Source: Armatimonadota bacterium (GTDB lineage: Bacteria; Armatimonadota; Hebobacteria; CAIYQO01). From it: DNA of 64,000 nt. Made by a program: the position numbers and the translations under genes. Numbering within the stretch: position 1 is the stretch's first letter; each line of letters opens with the position of its first letter. Positions 16,254 to 25,191 of the stretch are shown here, piece by piece. Where the stretch lies: NCBI GenBank assembly GCA_029553475.1, contig JAKPKV010000131.1, positions 55,224-119,223 of the forward strand. The letters are read 5' to 3'. The notes under the pieces are model-generated. The model saw nothing but the letters and a program-made list of their open reading frames with translations. It was not told the origin of the DNA and did no database searches.

Positions 16254-17256
16254 GTCGCCGCCGCGCGGCCCAGACGCCCAGCATCAGCAGCCAGATGACG
16301 GCGGCGTTGACGAACGCCACGGCCATGCGCAGTGGCGTGGGGCGGGTGAGGAGCCGGGTGACGAAGGAGGGGTCGCGATAGGCGGCCCACCTGTCGCGGT
16401 ATTGTGTGAAGATGGGTTCGTCCGTGAGGGCGTAAAGTGTATCCAACTGCTCGACGTGGATGGCGTGGTAGGGGCCGGGGGCGGTGCGGAGCAGGTCATA
16501 GTAGGAGTGGCCGCGGTTGTCGTAGCGGGGCAGCTCCGCCTTCACCGCCGCCACGCCGTCGTTGAAGAGGCGCAGCGCGTCCCGGTCGCCGAGGTAGGCG
16601 TAGACATCATGCAGGCCGAAGAGGGCGTAGAGCATGCCGTTGAGCACGCGCGGCCGCGCGCCGCCCTCGTCGGCATATTCCTCATACCAGACACCGTGCG
16701 GCAACGCAACGGCGAAGCCGCCTTCATCCTCCGGCACGTGGAAGGCGGCCAGCAGCGCGCGGGCGGTGGTGAGGTAGCGCAGGCTGCCGGTGCGGGCGTG
16801 GGCGCGGGTGAGCACGGTGAGCGCCATCCCGTTCGCCAGCGCCGAGCGCCACGGCGGGGTCATGCCGTATCGCGGGTAAGGAAACTCATACTCCAGCAGC
16901 GCGAAGCCTTGGTGGGCGACGGCGTGGTCCACCAGCCAGTCCGCGCAGTTCAGGAAACGCTGCTGCGCCGCCGGAGCATTTTTCGCGTAGTATTCATCAG
17001 CTTTGATGCACACCGTCACCGGGTTGCGCTGCTTCACGCCGTGATATTCCGTGTAGGGGACGCCGCGCGCATCAAGCGTCACCGCCACCGTCGCCGACAG
17101 GTAATCCTTGCCGGTGAGGCGCGCGTAGGCGCCCTTCAGCGCCCCGGCGACAAACGGCTCCGTGACATTCCCCAGCAGCATCCCCAGCAGTGCGCCGGCA
17201 AGCAGGAAACGCAGCAGGCTCCCCCAGGCGGTGCGGCGATGTGGTGCGGTCGTCAT
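16249..17256 (-). CDS. Membrane-anchored protein with glucuronyl C5-epimerase C-terminal domain
   Basis: 335 aa. Hydrophobic segments at about residues 14-32 and near the C-terminus (AVAFVNAAVIWLLMLGVWAA, followed by RRRR) bracket the soluble part, so it is probably membrane-tethered with the domain outside. The middle matches the C5-epim_C (alpha/alpha-barrel) domain: WRSALANGMALTVLTRAHAR, TGSLRYLTTARALLAAF, GVWYEEYADEG, VLNGMLYALFGLHDVYAYLG, YDNRGHSYYDL and YHAIHVEQLDTLYAL. The family converts glucuronate to iduronate, or the bacterial equivalents. The N-terminal beta domain of animal enzymes is absent. Substrate unknown. Confidence 0.75.
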   Translation of the reverse strand: MTTAPHRRTAWGSLLRFLLAGALLGMLLGNVTEPFVAGALKGAYARLTGKDYLSATVAVTLDARGVPYTEYHGVKQRNPVTVCIKADEYYAKNAPAAQQRFLNCADWLVDHAVAHQGFALLEYEFPYPRYGMTPPWRSALANGMALTVLTRAHARTGSLRYLTTARALLAAFHVPEDEGGFAVALPHGVWYEEYADEGGARPRVLNGMLYALFGLHDVYAYLGDRDALRLFNDGVAAVKAELPRYDNRGHSYYDLLRTAPGPYHAIHVEQLDTLYALTDEPIFTQYRDRWAAYRDPSFVTRLLTRPTPLRMAVAFVNAAVIWLLMLGVWAARRRR

Positions 17257-17301
17257 GGCTCCATTGTGCGGGGAAGGAGTGGGGCTGTCAAGGATGCGCG
17301 A

Positions 17302-18642
17302 TCACGCTTTCGGGTTTCGCCCCATGATGAACGCGGCGGCTTCGGCGAAGATAGCCAGCCCGTCGTCAGGCGGCGCTTCCGGCGGGAACTCCACGCCGCC
17401 GTCGGCGGGGATGACGGCGATGGGGAAATCCTGCGAGTAATCGCGATGCCAGAGCACCTGATGGCGCACGCGCAGCACCCAGTGGATCCGCATCCGCTGA
17501 CCGGCGAAGCTGACGGGCGCCGTCGGCGGCAGGAGCAGCGCGCCGGTCGCGGCGCGCGTGCCGCGCGTCCACCCCTCGGGAAAGACGATGACGGACGCGA
17601 GGGCGGCGGATTCGGCGTCGCCTTTGCCGGTCACCTGATAAACCAGCTCGACGCGAATCCGCTGGTTGGTGACGGCGGCGTCCGGCGTGATCTCCAGCAT
17701 GAAGGGAATGGGCCGCCCGATGGGCACGACCGGCGTGCCCTGCTCGCTCACCGGGCACTCCAGCGTCACCGTGCCCGGCAGGCCGGCGAGCGACGTGAGG
17801 GCGCACGCGCAGGACTGCGCCGGCAGCGGTGTGTCATTGGCGCGCTGCGGCAACACGCTGACGGCAACGGTTTTCCGAATGGACGGGAGCCAGCCGGGCA
17901 TGACGATGCGGATGGCGATCTCCCAGTAGATGCGGTTCGGATGCCCCGCGAAGGTGGGGGGAGCGCCGCGCGGGATGGGCAGATCGGCGACGAAGGTGAA
18001 GGCGCGCGCCGGATTTTCGTCTTCCAGCAGCACGTTGTGCCGATACATCGCCCGCTGAACGTGCGTGCTGCCATTTTCATTCGTCCGAACCGCGCACTCG
18101 AAGGCCGTCAGCGATATCTCGACGACGGGCAGGCGGATGGTCTGGCGAAACGCGCAGTCCACCCGCACTGGCAGCGCCATATCCAGCATGGGCGTCGCCA
18201 GCGGGGTGACGCGGAGATATTTGGTGATGAACAGGGCATGCAGGAAGCGCAGCAGCAACGCGAGGAGCGCCACGAGGACCGGAATGAGCACGATGGCGCT
18301 ATTCATGATTTCGAAGGCGCTGATGGTCGTCAACCCGACTGCCAGCATGAAGAGCGCCAGGCAGCCGTGCATCCAATATTTCGGTTTTCCTACCTCCACC
18401 CGCGGGGGAAACGCCGGCTCCTCCGGCATGGCGGCCCCCGGCGCGTCAACGGCGCGGACATCGGTGATGATGTCCGGCTCAGCGATCGGCGCGGGCGGCG
18501 GCGCGGGCTCGGCTGCCTCCGGTGGAGCCGGCTCTTCCACCGGCACGTCGCCCACGCGCACCAGGCTCACCATACACATACTGCAGAGCGTGCGCAGGTC
18601 GGCATCGTCATATTCGGCATGGCATTTCGGGCAGGCACGCAT
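17302..18642 (-). CDS. Zinc-ribbon membrane protein with beta-sandwich-like C-terminal part
   Basis: 446 aa, function unknown. The N-terminus MRACPKCHAEYDDADLRTLC has a C-x2-C/C-x2-C zinc ribbon (Cys4, 7, 20, 23). A Pro/Ala/Glu-rich linker follows, then two transmembrane segments (about 92-112 and 115-140: CLALFMLAVGLTTIS, IVLIPVLVALLALLLRFLHA). The C-terminal 300 residues are strand-rich, with paired modules (VDCAFRQTIRLPVVEISLTA, WEIAIRIVMPGW, FMLEITPDAAV, IHWVLRVRHQVLWHRDYSQD) resembling arrestin-like or Ig-like sandwiches. The start lacks a strong shine-dalgarno. It lies 12 bp downstream of ribokinase on the same strand. Confidence 0.6.
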   Translation of the reverse strand: MRACPKCHAEYDDADLRTLCSMCMVSLVRVGDVPVEEPAPPEAAEPAPPPAPIAEPDIITDVRAVDAPGAAMPEEPAFPPRVEVGKPKYWMHGCLALFMLAVGLTTISAFEIMNSAIVLIPVLVALLALLLRFLHALFITKYLRVTPLATPMLDMALPVRVDCAFRQTIRLPVVEISLTAFECAVRTNENGSTHVQRAMYRHNVLLEDENPARAFTFVADLPIPRGAPPTFAGHPNRIYWEIAIRIVMPGWLPSIRKTVAVSVLPQRANDTPLPAQSCACALTSLAGLPGTVTLECPVSEQGTPVVPIGRPIPFMLEITPDAAVTNQRIRVELVYQVTGKGDAESAALASVIVFPEGWTRGTRAATGALLLPPTAPVSFAGQRMRIHWVLRVRHQVLWHRDYSQDFPIAVIPADGGVEFPPEAPPDDGLAIFAEAAAFIMGRNPKA

Positions 18643-18654
18643 GGGTGAACATCC

Positions 18655-19575
18655 TTATTCGTGTTGTGCAAGCATCTCCTCGATCTCCACCCGCCCCGGC
18701 ATCGCCGCCTGCGCGCCTTCGCGGGTGGTGCTCAAGCCGGCGGCGACGACGGCGAAGCGGGCGGCGTCGCGGAGGGAGTTCCCTTCGGCGAGGGCGACGC
18801 CGAGGGCGGCGGAGAAGCAGTCGCCGGCGCCGACGGTATCCACCGCCCGCACGGGGAGGGCGGGAACGGTAAAGGTCTCCGATTGTGTGAACACCGTGAC
18901 GCCGCACTGGCCCTGCGTCACCGCCAGCGCCTTCGGCCCCTGCTCCAGGATGTCGGCGGCGGCATCTTCCAGCGTCGCCGCGTCCGGGGCCAGCGCGCGC
19001 GCCTCCCCCTCGTTCGGGGTGAGGATATCCACCGCGGTCAGCAGGTCGCGCGGCAGGCCGTCCGGCGGCATGGGGGCGGGGTTCAGCAGCACGGGTTTGC
19101 CGTGCCCCCAGGCGCGATTGGCCGCCCATAACGCGGTTTCCATGGGGATTTCCAGTTGCAGGATCACCATCTCCGCCGCGCGAAAAACGTCTTCGGCGGC
19201 TTCCAGGTCGGCGGGAGACAGCCGCCCGTTCGCGCCCGGCGCGACGGCGATGAGGTTTTCGCCCTTCGCGTCCACCATAATCAGCGCCACGCCGGACGGG
19301 GCCTCGGCCTTCACCGCGATGTAGCGCGTCTCAATGCCTTCGCGGCGGAACTCGGCCACCCGCTCGCGGCCGAAGGCGTCATCGCCGACGGCGGTGAGGA
19401 AGGTCACCGCGCCCCCGGCGCGCGCCGCCGCCACCGCCTGATTCGCGCCCTTGCCGCCGGGCGTCATGCGGAAGGCGCCCCCCAGCACCGTCTGCCCGGG
19501 CGCGGGCAGCGCGGGCGCCCGCACCACCATGTCGGTGTTGGTGGAGCCGATGACCAGGATGCGCGGATTGGGCAT
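18655..19575 (-). CDS. rbsK: Ribokinase (PfkB family)
   Basis: 306 aa. Phosphorylates ribose to ribose 5-phosphate with ATP. PfkB signature 1 is MTPGGKGANQAVAAARAGG and signature 2 is VDTVGAGDCFSAALGVALA, with the catalytic Asp in GAGD. The N-terminal GSTNTDMVVRAPALPAPGQT is typical of ribokinase rather than fructokinase. GGGAGG precedes the ATG. No ribose transporter is nearby, so another sugar or nucleoside-derived ribose may be the source. Confidence 0.9.
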   Translation of the reverse strand: MPNPRILVIGSTNTDMVVRAPALPAPGQTVLGGAFRMTPGGKGANQAVAAARAGGAVTFLTAVGDDAFGRERVAEFRREGIETRYIAVKAEAPSGVALIMVDAKGENLIAVAPGANGRLSPADLEAAEDVFRAAEMVILQLEIPMETALWAANRAWGHGKPVLLNPAPMPPDGLPRDLLTAVDILTPNEGEARALAPDAATLEDAAADILEQGPKALAVTQGQCGVTVFTQSETFTVPALPVRAVDTVGAGDCFSAALGVALAEGNSLRDAARFAVVAAGLSTTREGAQAAMPGRVEIEEMLAQHE

Positions 19576-19590
19576 GTCTCCCTCCCGTGA

Positions 19591-20781
19591 TTATGGCGTG
19601 AAATAGGCGGCGAGGATGCGCGCCAGCGCGTGCTTGCCGCGATCATTGAAATGATAGGTATCGCGGTAGACCCACTCCTCACCATGGCCGGCGGCGGCGA
19701 GGTATTGGAAGAATGGGCCGCAGAGGTCGAGGTAGGCGACGTGTTCCTCCCGCGCCAGCCGGGCAAGCTTGCCGCGATAATCCGTCCCCGCGGGATCCAC
19801 GGCCAGCGTCCACGCCGTGCCGGTCGCCGGATCCTGCCGCGGCGCGGTGCCGGTCATGAGCACAATCTCCGTTTTCCCGGCGGCGCGCACCCCCCGGATG
19901 ACGGCGCGGATAGACGCGAGATCGTTGTTATGGCTGATGCCGCCGATGATGAGCAGGTCGGGCCGGTGGTCCAGCACGTATGTCTTCAGCTGCTCCGGTT
20001 CCTTGTAGAACCAGCAGCCGGTGCTGCCCAGCACCGAGACGATGGTCTCCAACCGGGCGCCGCGGCAGGCGCGCTCGACACGCAGATGCCAGTCCGAACT
20101 GGCGATGTCGTTCACGTTACTGTCGCCGAGCATGACGACGCGCAGCGACCGGCCGCGCTGCAGCGCCCGTTTCGTCGCGGCCAAGCGCTGCCAGCGGTCT
20201 TTTGGCGGCGTATAGCCGAGCGGGGGCATCGTCGCGTAGACGGCGTCCTGGCAGGCGACGACATCATGGCGTGCGATCGGGCGCACGCTCACGCCGTCCA
20301 CCAGGATCGGCTTGCCGTTGAGGGGCTGGAACACCACGCGACAGTGCGTGACCCCCCGGTCGGCGCGGAACCACATCACGCGGGGCGTCCACGCGCCAGC
20401 GGCTTCCAGTTGGCTGCAGGTGCCGGAGATGATGGCCGGCTCGGTCTCCGGTGTCTCCGCGTCCACCCGGTAGCACCAGGCGTGCCAGTAGCCATTGCCC
20501 TCGGCTTTCACGCTCACATCTAGCCGATAGTAGGCTCCCGGCGTCACCGGCAGCAAGGGGCTGGCCCAGTAGCCGGTTCGCGCCGCCAGCGCGTGCGGCC
20601 CCGCCGGGGCGTCGGCCGCCTCCACCCAGCGCGGCGCGCCCGGATCGTTTGGCGCGCCGGCCGTGATCCACCCCTCCCCAGCCGGGTCGCGCTCAAAGTC
20701 GGCGACGAGCAGCGGCGCCGCCGCCGCGGGCAGGGCGGCGACCGCGATACAGACCAGTACTCCGCGCAGGACCCAGTGCAT
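19591..20781 (-). CDS. Secreted SGNH/GDSL hydrolase with N-terminal carbohydrate-binding-like region
   Basis: 396 aa from the ATG at 20781. The signal peptide is WVLRGVLVCIAVAALPAAAA. Residues about 25-170 look like a jelly-roll/CBM-type module (LLVADFERDPAGEGW, YYRLDVSVKAEGNGYWHAW, VTHCRVVFQPLNGKPILVDG). The C-terminal SGNH domain has VVMLGDSNVNDIASSDWHL (Ser), IIGGISHNNDL (Asn block) and YRDTYHFNDRGKHALARI (Asp/His). Likely an exported esterase acting on acylated glycans. It lies 15 bp upstream of ribokinase on the same strand, so the genes may be co-transcribed. A longer open frame extends to 21873 but runs antisense through the ankyrin gene. Confidence 0.75.
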   Translation of the reverse strand: MHWVLRGVLVCIAVAALPAAAAPLLVADFERDPAGEGWITAGAPNDPGAPRWVEAADAPAGPHALAARTGYWASPLLPVTPGAYYRLDVSVKAEGNGYWHAWCYRVDAETPETEPAIISGTCSQLEAAGAWTPRVMWFRADRGVTHCRVVFQPLNGKPILVDGVSVRPIARHDVVACQDAVYATMPPLGYTPPKDRWQRLAATKRALQRGRSLRVVMLGDSNVNDIASSDWHLRVERACRGARLETIVSVLGSTGCWFYKEPEQLKTYVLDHRPDLLIIGGISHNNDLASIRAVIRGVRAAGKTEIVLMTGTAPRQDPATGTAWTLAVDPAGTDYRGKLARLAREEHVAYLDLCGPFFQYLAAAGHGEEWVYRDTYHFNDRGKHALARILAAYFTP

Positions 20782-20947
20782 GGCGCAGCCTCGCAAAAAA
20801 CTCGCGCGACATGAAGCGGAGTCGTCCCACGGGCCTCGCCCACGATCCGCTTCCGCGCACTTTGAAAACCGTTTCTCAGGCATACTGTTCGGCGAAAAGG
20901 GCATTCCTCCTTTGCGCGGGAGCAACGAGCAACCGCCCACTTCGAGG

Positions 20948-20977
20948 TTGCCCTGTGCGCGCCGGGTGGGGTACAAT
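20948..20977 (+). promoter_or_regulatory. Promoter for the zinc-ribbon ankyrin gene
   Basis: TTGCCC (20948-20953), 18-bp spacer, TACAAT (20972-20977), about 85 bp before the ATG at 21061. Nothing else is seen in the 279-bp divergent spacer. Confidence 0.4.
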
Positions 20978-21060
20978 CGCATATCTGTTCCTTCGGCAGG
21001 GATTTCGCCATCCGTGCGGAAGATCGTAACAGGAGACTTTCGTCCGCGCACAGGTGAGCT

Positions 21061-22383
21061 ATGATTTGCCCGCGTTGTGAGAATAAGGTAGATCCGTTCC
21101 TCCACAGTTGCCCGCACTGCGGCGAGCCGGATATGTGGAAGGCCGTGCCGCTGCAAAAGCGCCTGATTGACGGCGGCGGCGTGGCGGTCGCGCCGGCGAA
21201 AGCGCCCAGGGCGCCGAAGATGCCGAAGGGCAAGACGGGCGCCCCGGCGGCGCCGGCGACGGACCTGCCGGAAATCGGCTCGCTGGCGCCCGACATGCCC
21301 GGCGACCTGCCAGAGGGCGCGCCCGCGCTGCTCGCGGCCGCCGACAGGCTGCCCGAGGCCCCGGCCGGCAAGAAGGGCAAAACCCCCACCGCCCCCAAAG
21401 CGCCGAAAGCCCCCAAAGTCAAAGCGGAGAAACCGGCGAAGGCCGGCAAAGGCGCGGCTGAGCCCGCGCTGCCGGCGCCGGTGGCCGCCTTTTTTAAGGG
21501 CGTCTCCGATGGCAACGCCGCCGCCGTGCAGCAGTCGCTGGAAGCGGACGCCGGGCTCATTGCCGCGATGGGCAATCTGGGCGAGACGGCGCTGCATCTC
21601 GCGGTGAGCAAAGGCCGCGCGAAGATCATCGAACTGTTGCTGGCCACCGGCGCCGACCTGGCCGCCATGGATGCCCAGGGCCGTACCGCGTTCCACTGGG
21701 CGGCCATCAGCGGCCAGAAGCTGATGCTCCAATTCCTGCTGAGCAAGGGCGACGACATCCAGTTCCAGGATCAGGCGGGCGCCACCGCGCTGCACCTGGC
21801 GGCGGAAGCCGGCAAACAGGAGGCCGTGCTCTTTCTCGTCGCGAACGGCGCGGATATTCACGCCCGCGACCATGCCGGGCAGACGGCGCTACATTACGCC
21901 ACCGGCGCCGGCCAGGCGCCCATCGTCAAGGTGCTACTGGCGCGCGGCGGGGCGGTGAGCGCCCGCGATGACGAAGGCCGCACACCGCTGCACCTGGCCT
22001 CCGGCGCCGGCCTCGCGCCCATCGTCACCCTGCTGCTGGCGAACAAGGCCGAATTGGAAGCGCGCGATATTCACGGCCAGACGGCGCTGCACTGGGCCTG
22101 CCGCCACGGCCATAAGGCCGCCGCCGAGCTGCTGCTGAAGAAAGGCGCCGACATCAACGCCGCCGGCACCGGCGGCACCACCCCGCTGCACTGCGCCGCC
22201 GCCGAAGGCCACGTGCCCGTGGTGACGCTGCTGCTGACGAAGAAGGCCGACGTCAATCCCGCCAACGCCGCCGGCGAAACCCCGCTCGCCCTCGCCGTGG
22301 AACAGGACCGGTCTGCGGTGGTGAAGCTGCTGGAGAAGAATGGCGGGTTGATGAAAGCGCCGGCTGACGGCGCAGGGCGGTAA
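21061..22383 (+). CDS. Zinc-ribbon ankyrin-repeat protein
   Basis: 440 aa, no signal peptide. The N-terminus MICPRCENKVDPFLHSCPHC holds a zinc ribbon (Cys3, 6, 17, 20). Residues about 45-140 are a low-complexity Pro/Ala/Lys linker with repeated KAPK units. About eight ankyrin repeats of 33 residues fill the rest (GETALHLAVSKGRAKIIELL, GATALHLAAEAGKQEAVLFL, GQTALHWACRHGHKAAAELL and so on, each followed by GAD/KAD). Probably a cytoplasmic protein-protein interaction scaffold; the partner is unknown. The Ala/Gly-rich composition follows the genome's high GC. Confidence 0.85.
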   Translation: MICPRCENKVDPFLHSCPHCGEPDMWKAVPLQKRLIDGGGVAVAPAKAPRAPKMPKGKTGAPAAPATDLPEIGSLAPDMPGDLPEGAPALLAAADRLPEAPAGKKGKTPTAPKAPKAPKVKAEKPAKAGKGAAEPALPAPVAAFFKGVSDGNAAAVQQSLEADAGLIAAMGNLGETALHLAVSKGRAKIIELLLATGADLAAMDAQGRTAFHWAAISGQKLMLQFLLSKGDDIQFQDQAGATALHLAAEAGKQEAVLFLVANGADIHARDHAGQTALHYATGAGQAPIVKVLLARGGAVSARDDEGRTPLHLASGAGLAPIVTLLLANKAELEARDIHGQTALHWACRHGHKAAAELLLKKGADINAAGTGGTTPLHCAAAEGHVPVVTLLLTKKADVNPANAAGETPLALAVEQDRSAVVKLLEKNGGLMKAPADGAGR

Positions 22384-22492
22384 CGTGAGGCGCACCGTTT
22401 TGGTGGGCTGCTGCTCGGTACGCGTGCATCTCCTCTCGGATTCATGTTGTTTGACTTTCCAGGCGTCGCAATGCTCGGCATCCAGTAGCTCG

Positions 22493-22625
22493 GTCTGATC
22501 CGGCCAGTCCGCGGGGGCGGACTTCGTGGCTCCAGCCCCGGATTTCAATCCGGGGGACGGAAGCTCACCGATGAATAGCCCACCAAAGCGGAAACAAGTT
22601 GGCAAAGAGCATGAATCCGGGGAAC
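22493..22625 (+). repeat. Repeat family B copy 1
   Basis: Begins TCCGGCCAGTCCGC, then GTGGCTCCAGCCCCGGAT, TCAATCCGGGGGACGGAAG and AAAGCGGAAACAAGTTGGC, ending near AAAGAGCATGAATCC. Other copies lie at 23985-24065, 24190-24310, 34318-34465, 52590-52695 and (partial) 50600-50640. The spacer 22384-22720 has no gene. Confidence 0.65.
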
Positions 22626-22720
22626 CTCTCACAGAGCGCATCAGTGACAACCGCACCGCCCCCGCCGCGTTCGTCTCCAGACGCGGCGGGGGCGGCGGTT
22701 TGGGGAACCGGTCGTCGCGC

Positions 22721-23800
22721 TTACGGGACGGCGGGCGACGCGTGGGCGGCACAACAGCCCTGGATGGCGGCGACTTTTCGCTTGATCGTCTCCTCGCATC
22801 CGGGCACGCTCAACACATCGCATTCGGTTCCCAGGATGAAGGGATGGCCGGCCTCGCGCATGCGGCGCGCCAGCGTCTCCCCCTGTCGGGCCACCTCGGC
22901 GGCGGTGATCAGGCTGTCGGCGTAGAATTGTTTCGACGGTAGGTTGCCGAAAAGCACCACGTCCTTGGGCAGCAGCCGGGCGTCTTCCCAGAGCACGCGC
23001 GAGCTGCCCAGGCTGAGGATGGCGGGGTCCAGCGTGCCGAATTGCCGCACCATCGCGTCGGTGAGCTCGCCGCAGCAGTGGAAGAAGAGATCCACCCCCT
23101 GCTCGGCGAGGAAGTGGCGAATCTGCCGGTGGTAGGCCATCACGTAGCGGTCAAAAATGTCGGACCCCGCGGCCATCTGGTTCGGCGACAGGTAGACCTT
23201 GTTGGCCGCCGGCTCGGCGATGAAGATGGCCCGCGCGCCGGCGCGCATCTGCGCCGCCAGCGAGTGGAGGATGATGCGGATGGACAGCTCCAGCGCGCGC
23301 TCCACCAGCGCGATCGCCGCGTCGTCCTCGGCGGTCATCCCCGCCCCCGCCAGCGCGATGGGGGTGATGGGATCGGCCACCAGCTTGGTCATCAATGAGA
23401 ACGGCCCGATGGCCATGCCCACCGGCAGCAGCGCCGTCCGCGTCGCGATGTAGTGGATCGAGTCCATGTGCGCCCGCAGGCGGATGGGCAACGGCTCGGC
23501 CATGCGCGCGCGCAGCGCGGCGAAGGCGTCATCCGGGATCGTGGTGAAGTGGAACGGCGCGGCGTCCGCTTCCGGCACGCCCAGCTTGCCCAGCAGCGCC
23601 AGCTTTTCCAGCTCCAGGTCCATGTGCGGCAGCGCCATCGGCAGGCGGTAGCGCCGCGCCGTCTCCGCCAGCACCCGCCCCAGCCGCGCGCCGTCCGCCA
23701 GCACGCCGGCCGGGTCCGCCTCTTCGTGCAGCACCAAATCCGCGGCAATGGGCATGCGCAGCCCGTTGCGCGCCAGTTCCAGATAATACGCTCGGTCCAT
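22721..23800 (-). CDS. URO-D-like TIM-barrel protein 3
   Basis: 359 aa from the ATG at 23800 (GGAGGGGAGAAGG upstream; the open frame extends further without a ribosome site). Motifs include VLAETARRYRLPMALPHMDL, PVGMAIGPFSLMTKLVADPI, ILHSLAAQMRAGARAIFIAE, PAANKVYLSPNQM and FFHCCGELTDAMVRQFGTLD. The closing HPFILGTECDVLSVPGCEE is also characteristic. The HCCGE and TECDVLSVPG motifs are characteristic of the methyltransferase-like URO-D branch, where His/Cys bind zinc. Substrate unknown. It lies alone between repeat-rich spacers. Confidence 0.82.
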   Translation of the reverse strand: MDRAYYLELARNGLRMPIAADLVLHEEADPAGVLADGARLGRVLAETARRYRLPMALPHMDLELEKLALLGKLGVPEADAAPFHFTTIPDDAFAALRARMAEPLPIRLRAHMDSIHYIATRTALLPVGMAIGPFSLMTKLVADPITPIALAGAGMTAEDDAAIALVERALELSIRIILHSLAAQMRAGARAIFIAEPAANKVYLSPNQMAAGSDIFDRYVMAYHRQIRHFLAEQGVDLFFHCCGELTDAMVRQFGTLDPAILSLGSSRVLWEDARLLPKDVVLFGNLPSKQFYADSLITAAEVARQGETLARRMREAGHPFILGTECDVLSVPGCEETIKRKVAAIQGCCAAHASPAVP

Positions 23801-23984
23801 TCCTTCTCCCCTCCTACGGTTGCAGTATAGGCCATCCGTGCGCCGGCGTCTGGAACTCTCGTGCGCTTTCCCTGGGAATCTCGAACTCTCGGCTTGCACT
23901 TTCGTGCGCGCTGGCAGTTTCGTGCGCTGCGCGCGACTTCGTTTGATGATAGTGCCCTCCGCAGAGACTGGGGCCGCGGAGTTG

Positions 23985-24310
23985 TTGCTCTTTGACCAAT
24001 GGTTTCCGCTTTGATAGGCTGCTCATCGGTGGGCTTCCGTCCCCCGGATTGCTGCTCTTTGATCGTCGCCTGTCGTTATGGTGGGGGACACGGGCACTGA
24101 AGTACCCCCTGCGGGGCCATGCGGCCAGGCGTCCCTCTCCAGGGACGCGGCGGATCGAACAGACCAACCGGAGGCTGGAGATCGCGATATTCATTTGTCA
24201 AAGAGCATAGATCCGGGGCTGGAGCCACGAAGTCCACCTCCGTGGACTGGCCGGAGTTGGCAGACCAACCGGAGATCGGCAACGCGGGAGTCATGTGTTA
24301 AAGAGCATGC
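23985..24310 (-). repeat. Repeat family B copies 2 and 3, minus orientation
   Basis: 23985-24065 and 24190-24310 are reverse-complement copies of family B: CCGTCCCCCGGATT and CGTGGACTGGCCGGAGTTGG are seen on the plus strand. The spacer 23801-24440 also contains short direct repeats around TTTCGTGCGC at 23860-23930. No gene is credible in it. Confidence 0.55.
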
Positions 24311-24440
24311 ACTCCGCACAACCGGGGGCGCGGAGTTGCACTCCGCAGAGCCCCCGCTGCGGCGCGCGCATCCGTGGCGCCGCGGTTTGCTGACCGGGCG
24401 CCTGCCACTGCGCATGGGACTGTGCGCAGACGAGGCGCCG

Positions 24441-25091
24441 TTATTGCAGACGCGGGGTGGCGAAAGACAACTGTCCCTGCTCACCCGCTGGTCCGGCGCT
24501 GAGCGCCCGCAGGCGCACGGCGGCGGTGAGCACGTCCACTGCTTCCGCGCCGCGGTCGAGAAGGCGGCGGTAGCCGGTCTGCCAGCGCGGGGCGTCCCAG
24601 GGGGTGGCGAGGACGGGGATGCCCAGCCTGCGGGCATGGGCGGCGGCGGCCAGCGCGCCGCCGGGCACGGCGGTCTGCACCACCCACACCGCGCGCGCCA
24701 GCCGGGCGATCCAGGCGTTGCGCGCCAGCAGGCTATGGCGGGAGAGCGGCGTCTCGGCGGGGAAGGGGGAGGCCAGCGCGCCGCGGTCGGCGATGGTCTC
24801 CGCCAGCGCGGCGTGCCGCGGGGGGTAGAGGGGCGCGTCCAGCCCGTGGCCGAGCACCGCCGCCGTGCGCCCGCCGCCGGCCAGGCACCCCTGGTGCGCG
24901 GCGGCGTCAATACCCAGCGCCAGCCCGCTCACCACCCCGATGCCCGCCCCCGCCAGCAGCTTGGCCACGGTGAACGCCGCTTCCGCCGCCGCCGGCGACG
25001 GCGACCGCGTGCCGACAATGGCCACCAGCACGGGCGGCAATTCCCCGCGAAGCTGCAGGTCAGGATATTCGGGATGCGTGAGCGGCTGCAT
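24441..25091 (-). CDS. Short DprA/Smf-like protein
   Basis: 216 aa. The Rossmann-type DprA core is visible: VAIVGTRSPSPAAAEAAFTV, VVSGLALGIDAAAHQGCLAG, GALASPFPAETPLSRHSLLA, RNAWIARLARAVWVV and PGGALAAAAHARRLGIPVLA. Full DprA proteins (about 300-370 aa) have an N-terminal SAM-like and a C-terminal winged-helix domain. Both are missing here, so this is a minimal paralogue or a truncated gene. DprA loads RecA on incoming single-stranded DNA in transformation. The start lacks a strong ribosome site. Confidence 0.75.
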   Translation of the reverse strand: MQPLTHPEYPDLQLRGELPPVLVAIVGTRSPSPAAAEAAFTVAKLLAGAGIGVVSGLALGIDAAAHQGCLAGGGRTAAVLGHGLDAPLYPPRHAALAETIADRGALASPFPAETPLSRHSLLARNAWIARLARAVWVVQTAVPGGALAAAAHARRLGIPVLATPWDAPRWQTGYRRLLDRGAEAVDVLTAAVRLRALSAGPAGEQGQLSFATPRLQ

Positions 25092-25119
25092 TACGCCGCA
25101 TCTTACAGGCGAATGTTTG

Positions 25120-25191
25120 TTTTGTCAAGCGGAACAGCGTCCCTGTCCCGTGCGTTGGTCTGGAGTCCGCGCCCTCCGGTTGGCTGTTGGG
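25120..25191. repeat. Family D-related repeat remnant
   Basis: CCCTGTCCCGTGCGTTGG and GTCCGCGCCCTCCGG echo the outer and inner parts of the inverted repeat at 7231-7370. It sits in the 100-bp gap between the DprA-like and DapB genes. Confidence 0.4.

Noticed and set aside
16246..18648. 800-codon plus-strand open frame across 16.2-18.6 kb
   Set aside because: Runs antisense through two well-supported minus-strand genes and has no recognisable domain.
23850..23935. Possible CRISPR-like or tandem array (TTTCGTGCGC units)
   Set aside because: Units are short, irregular and few, with no uniform spacers and no cas genes.
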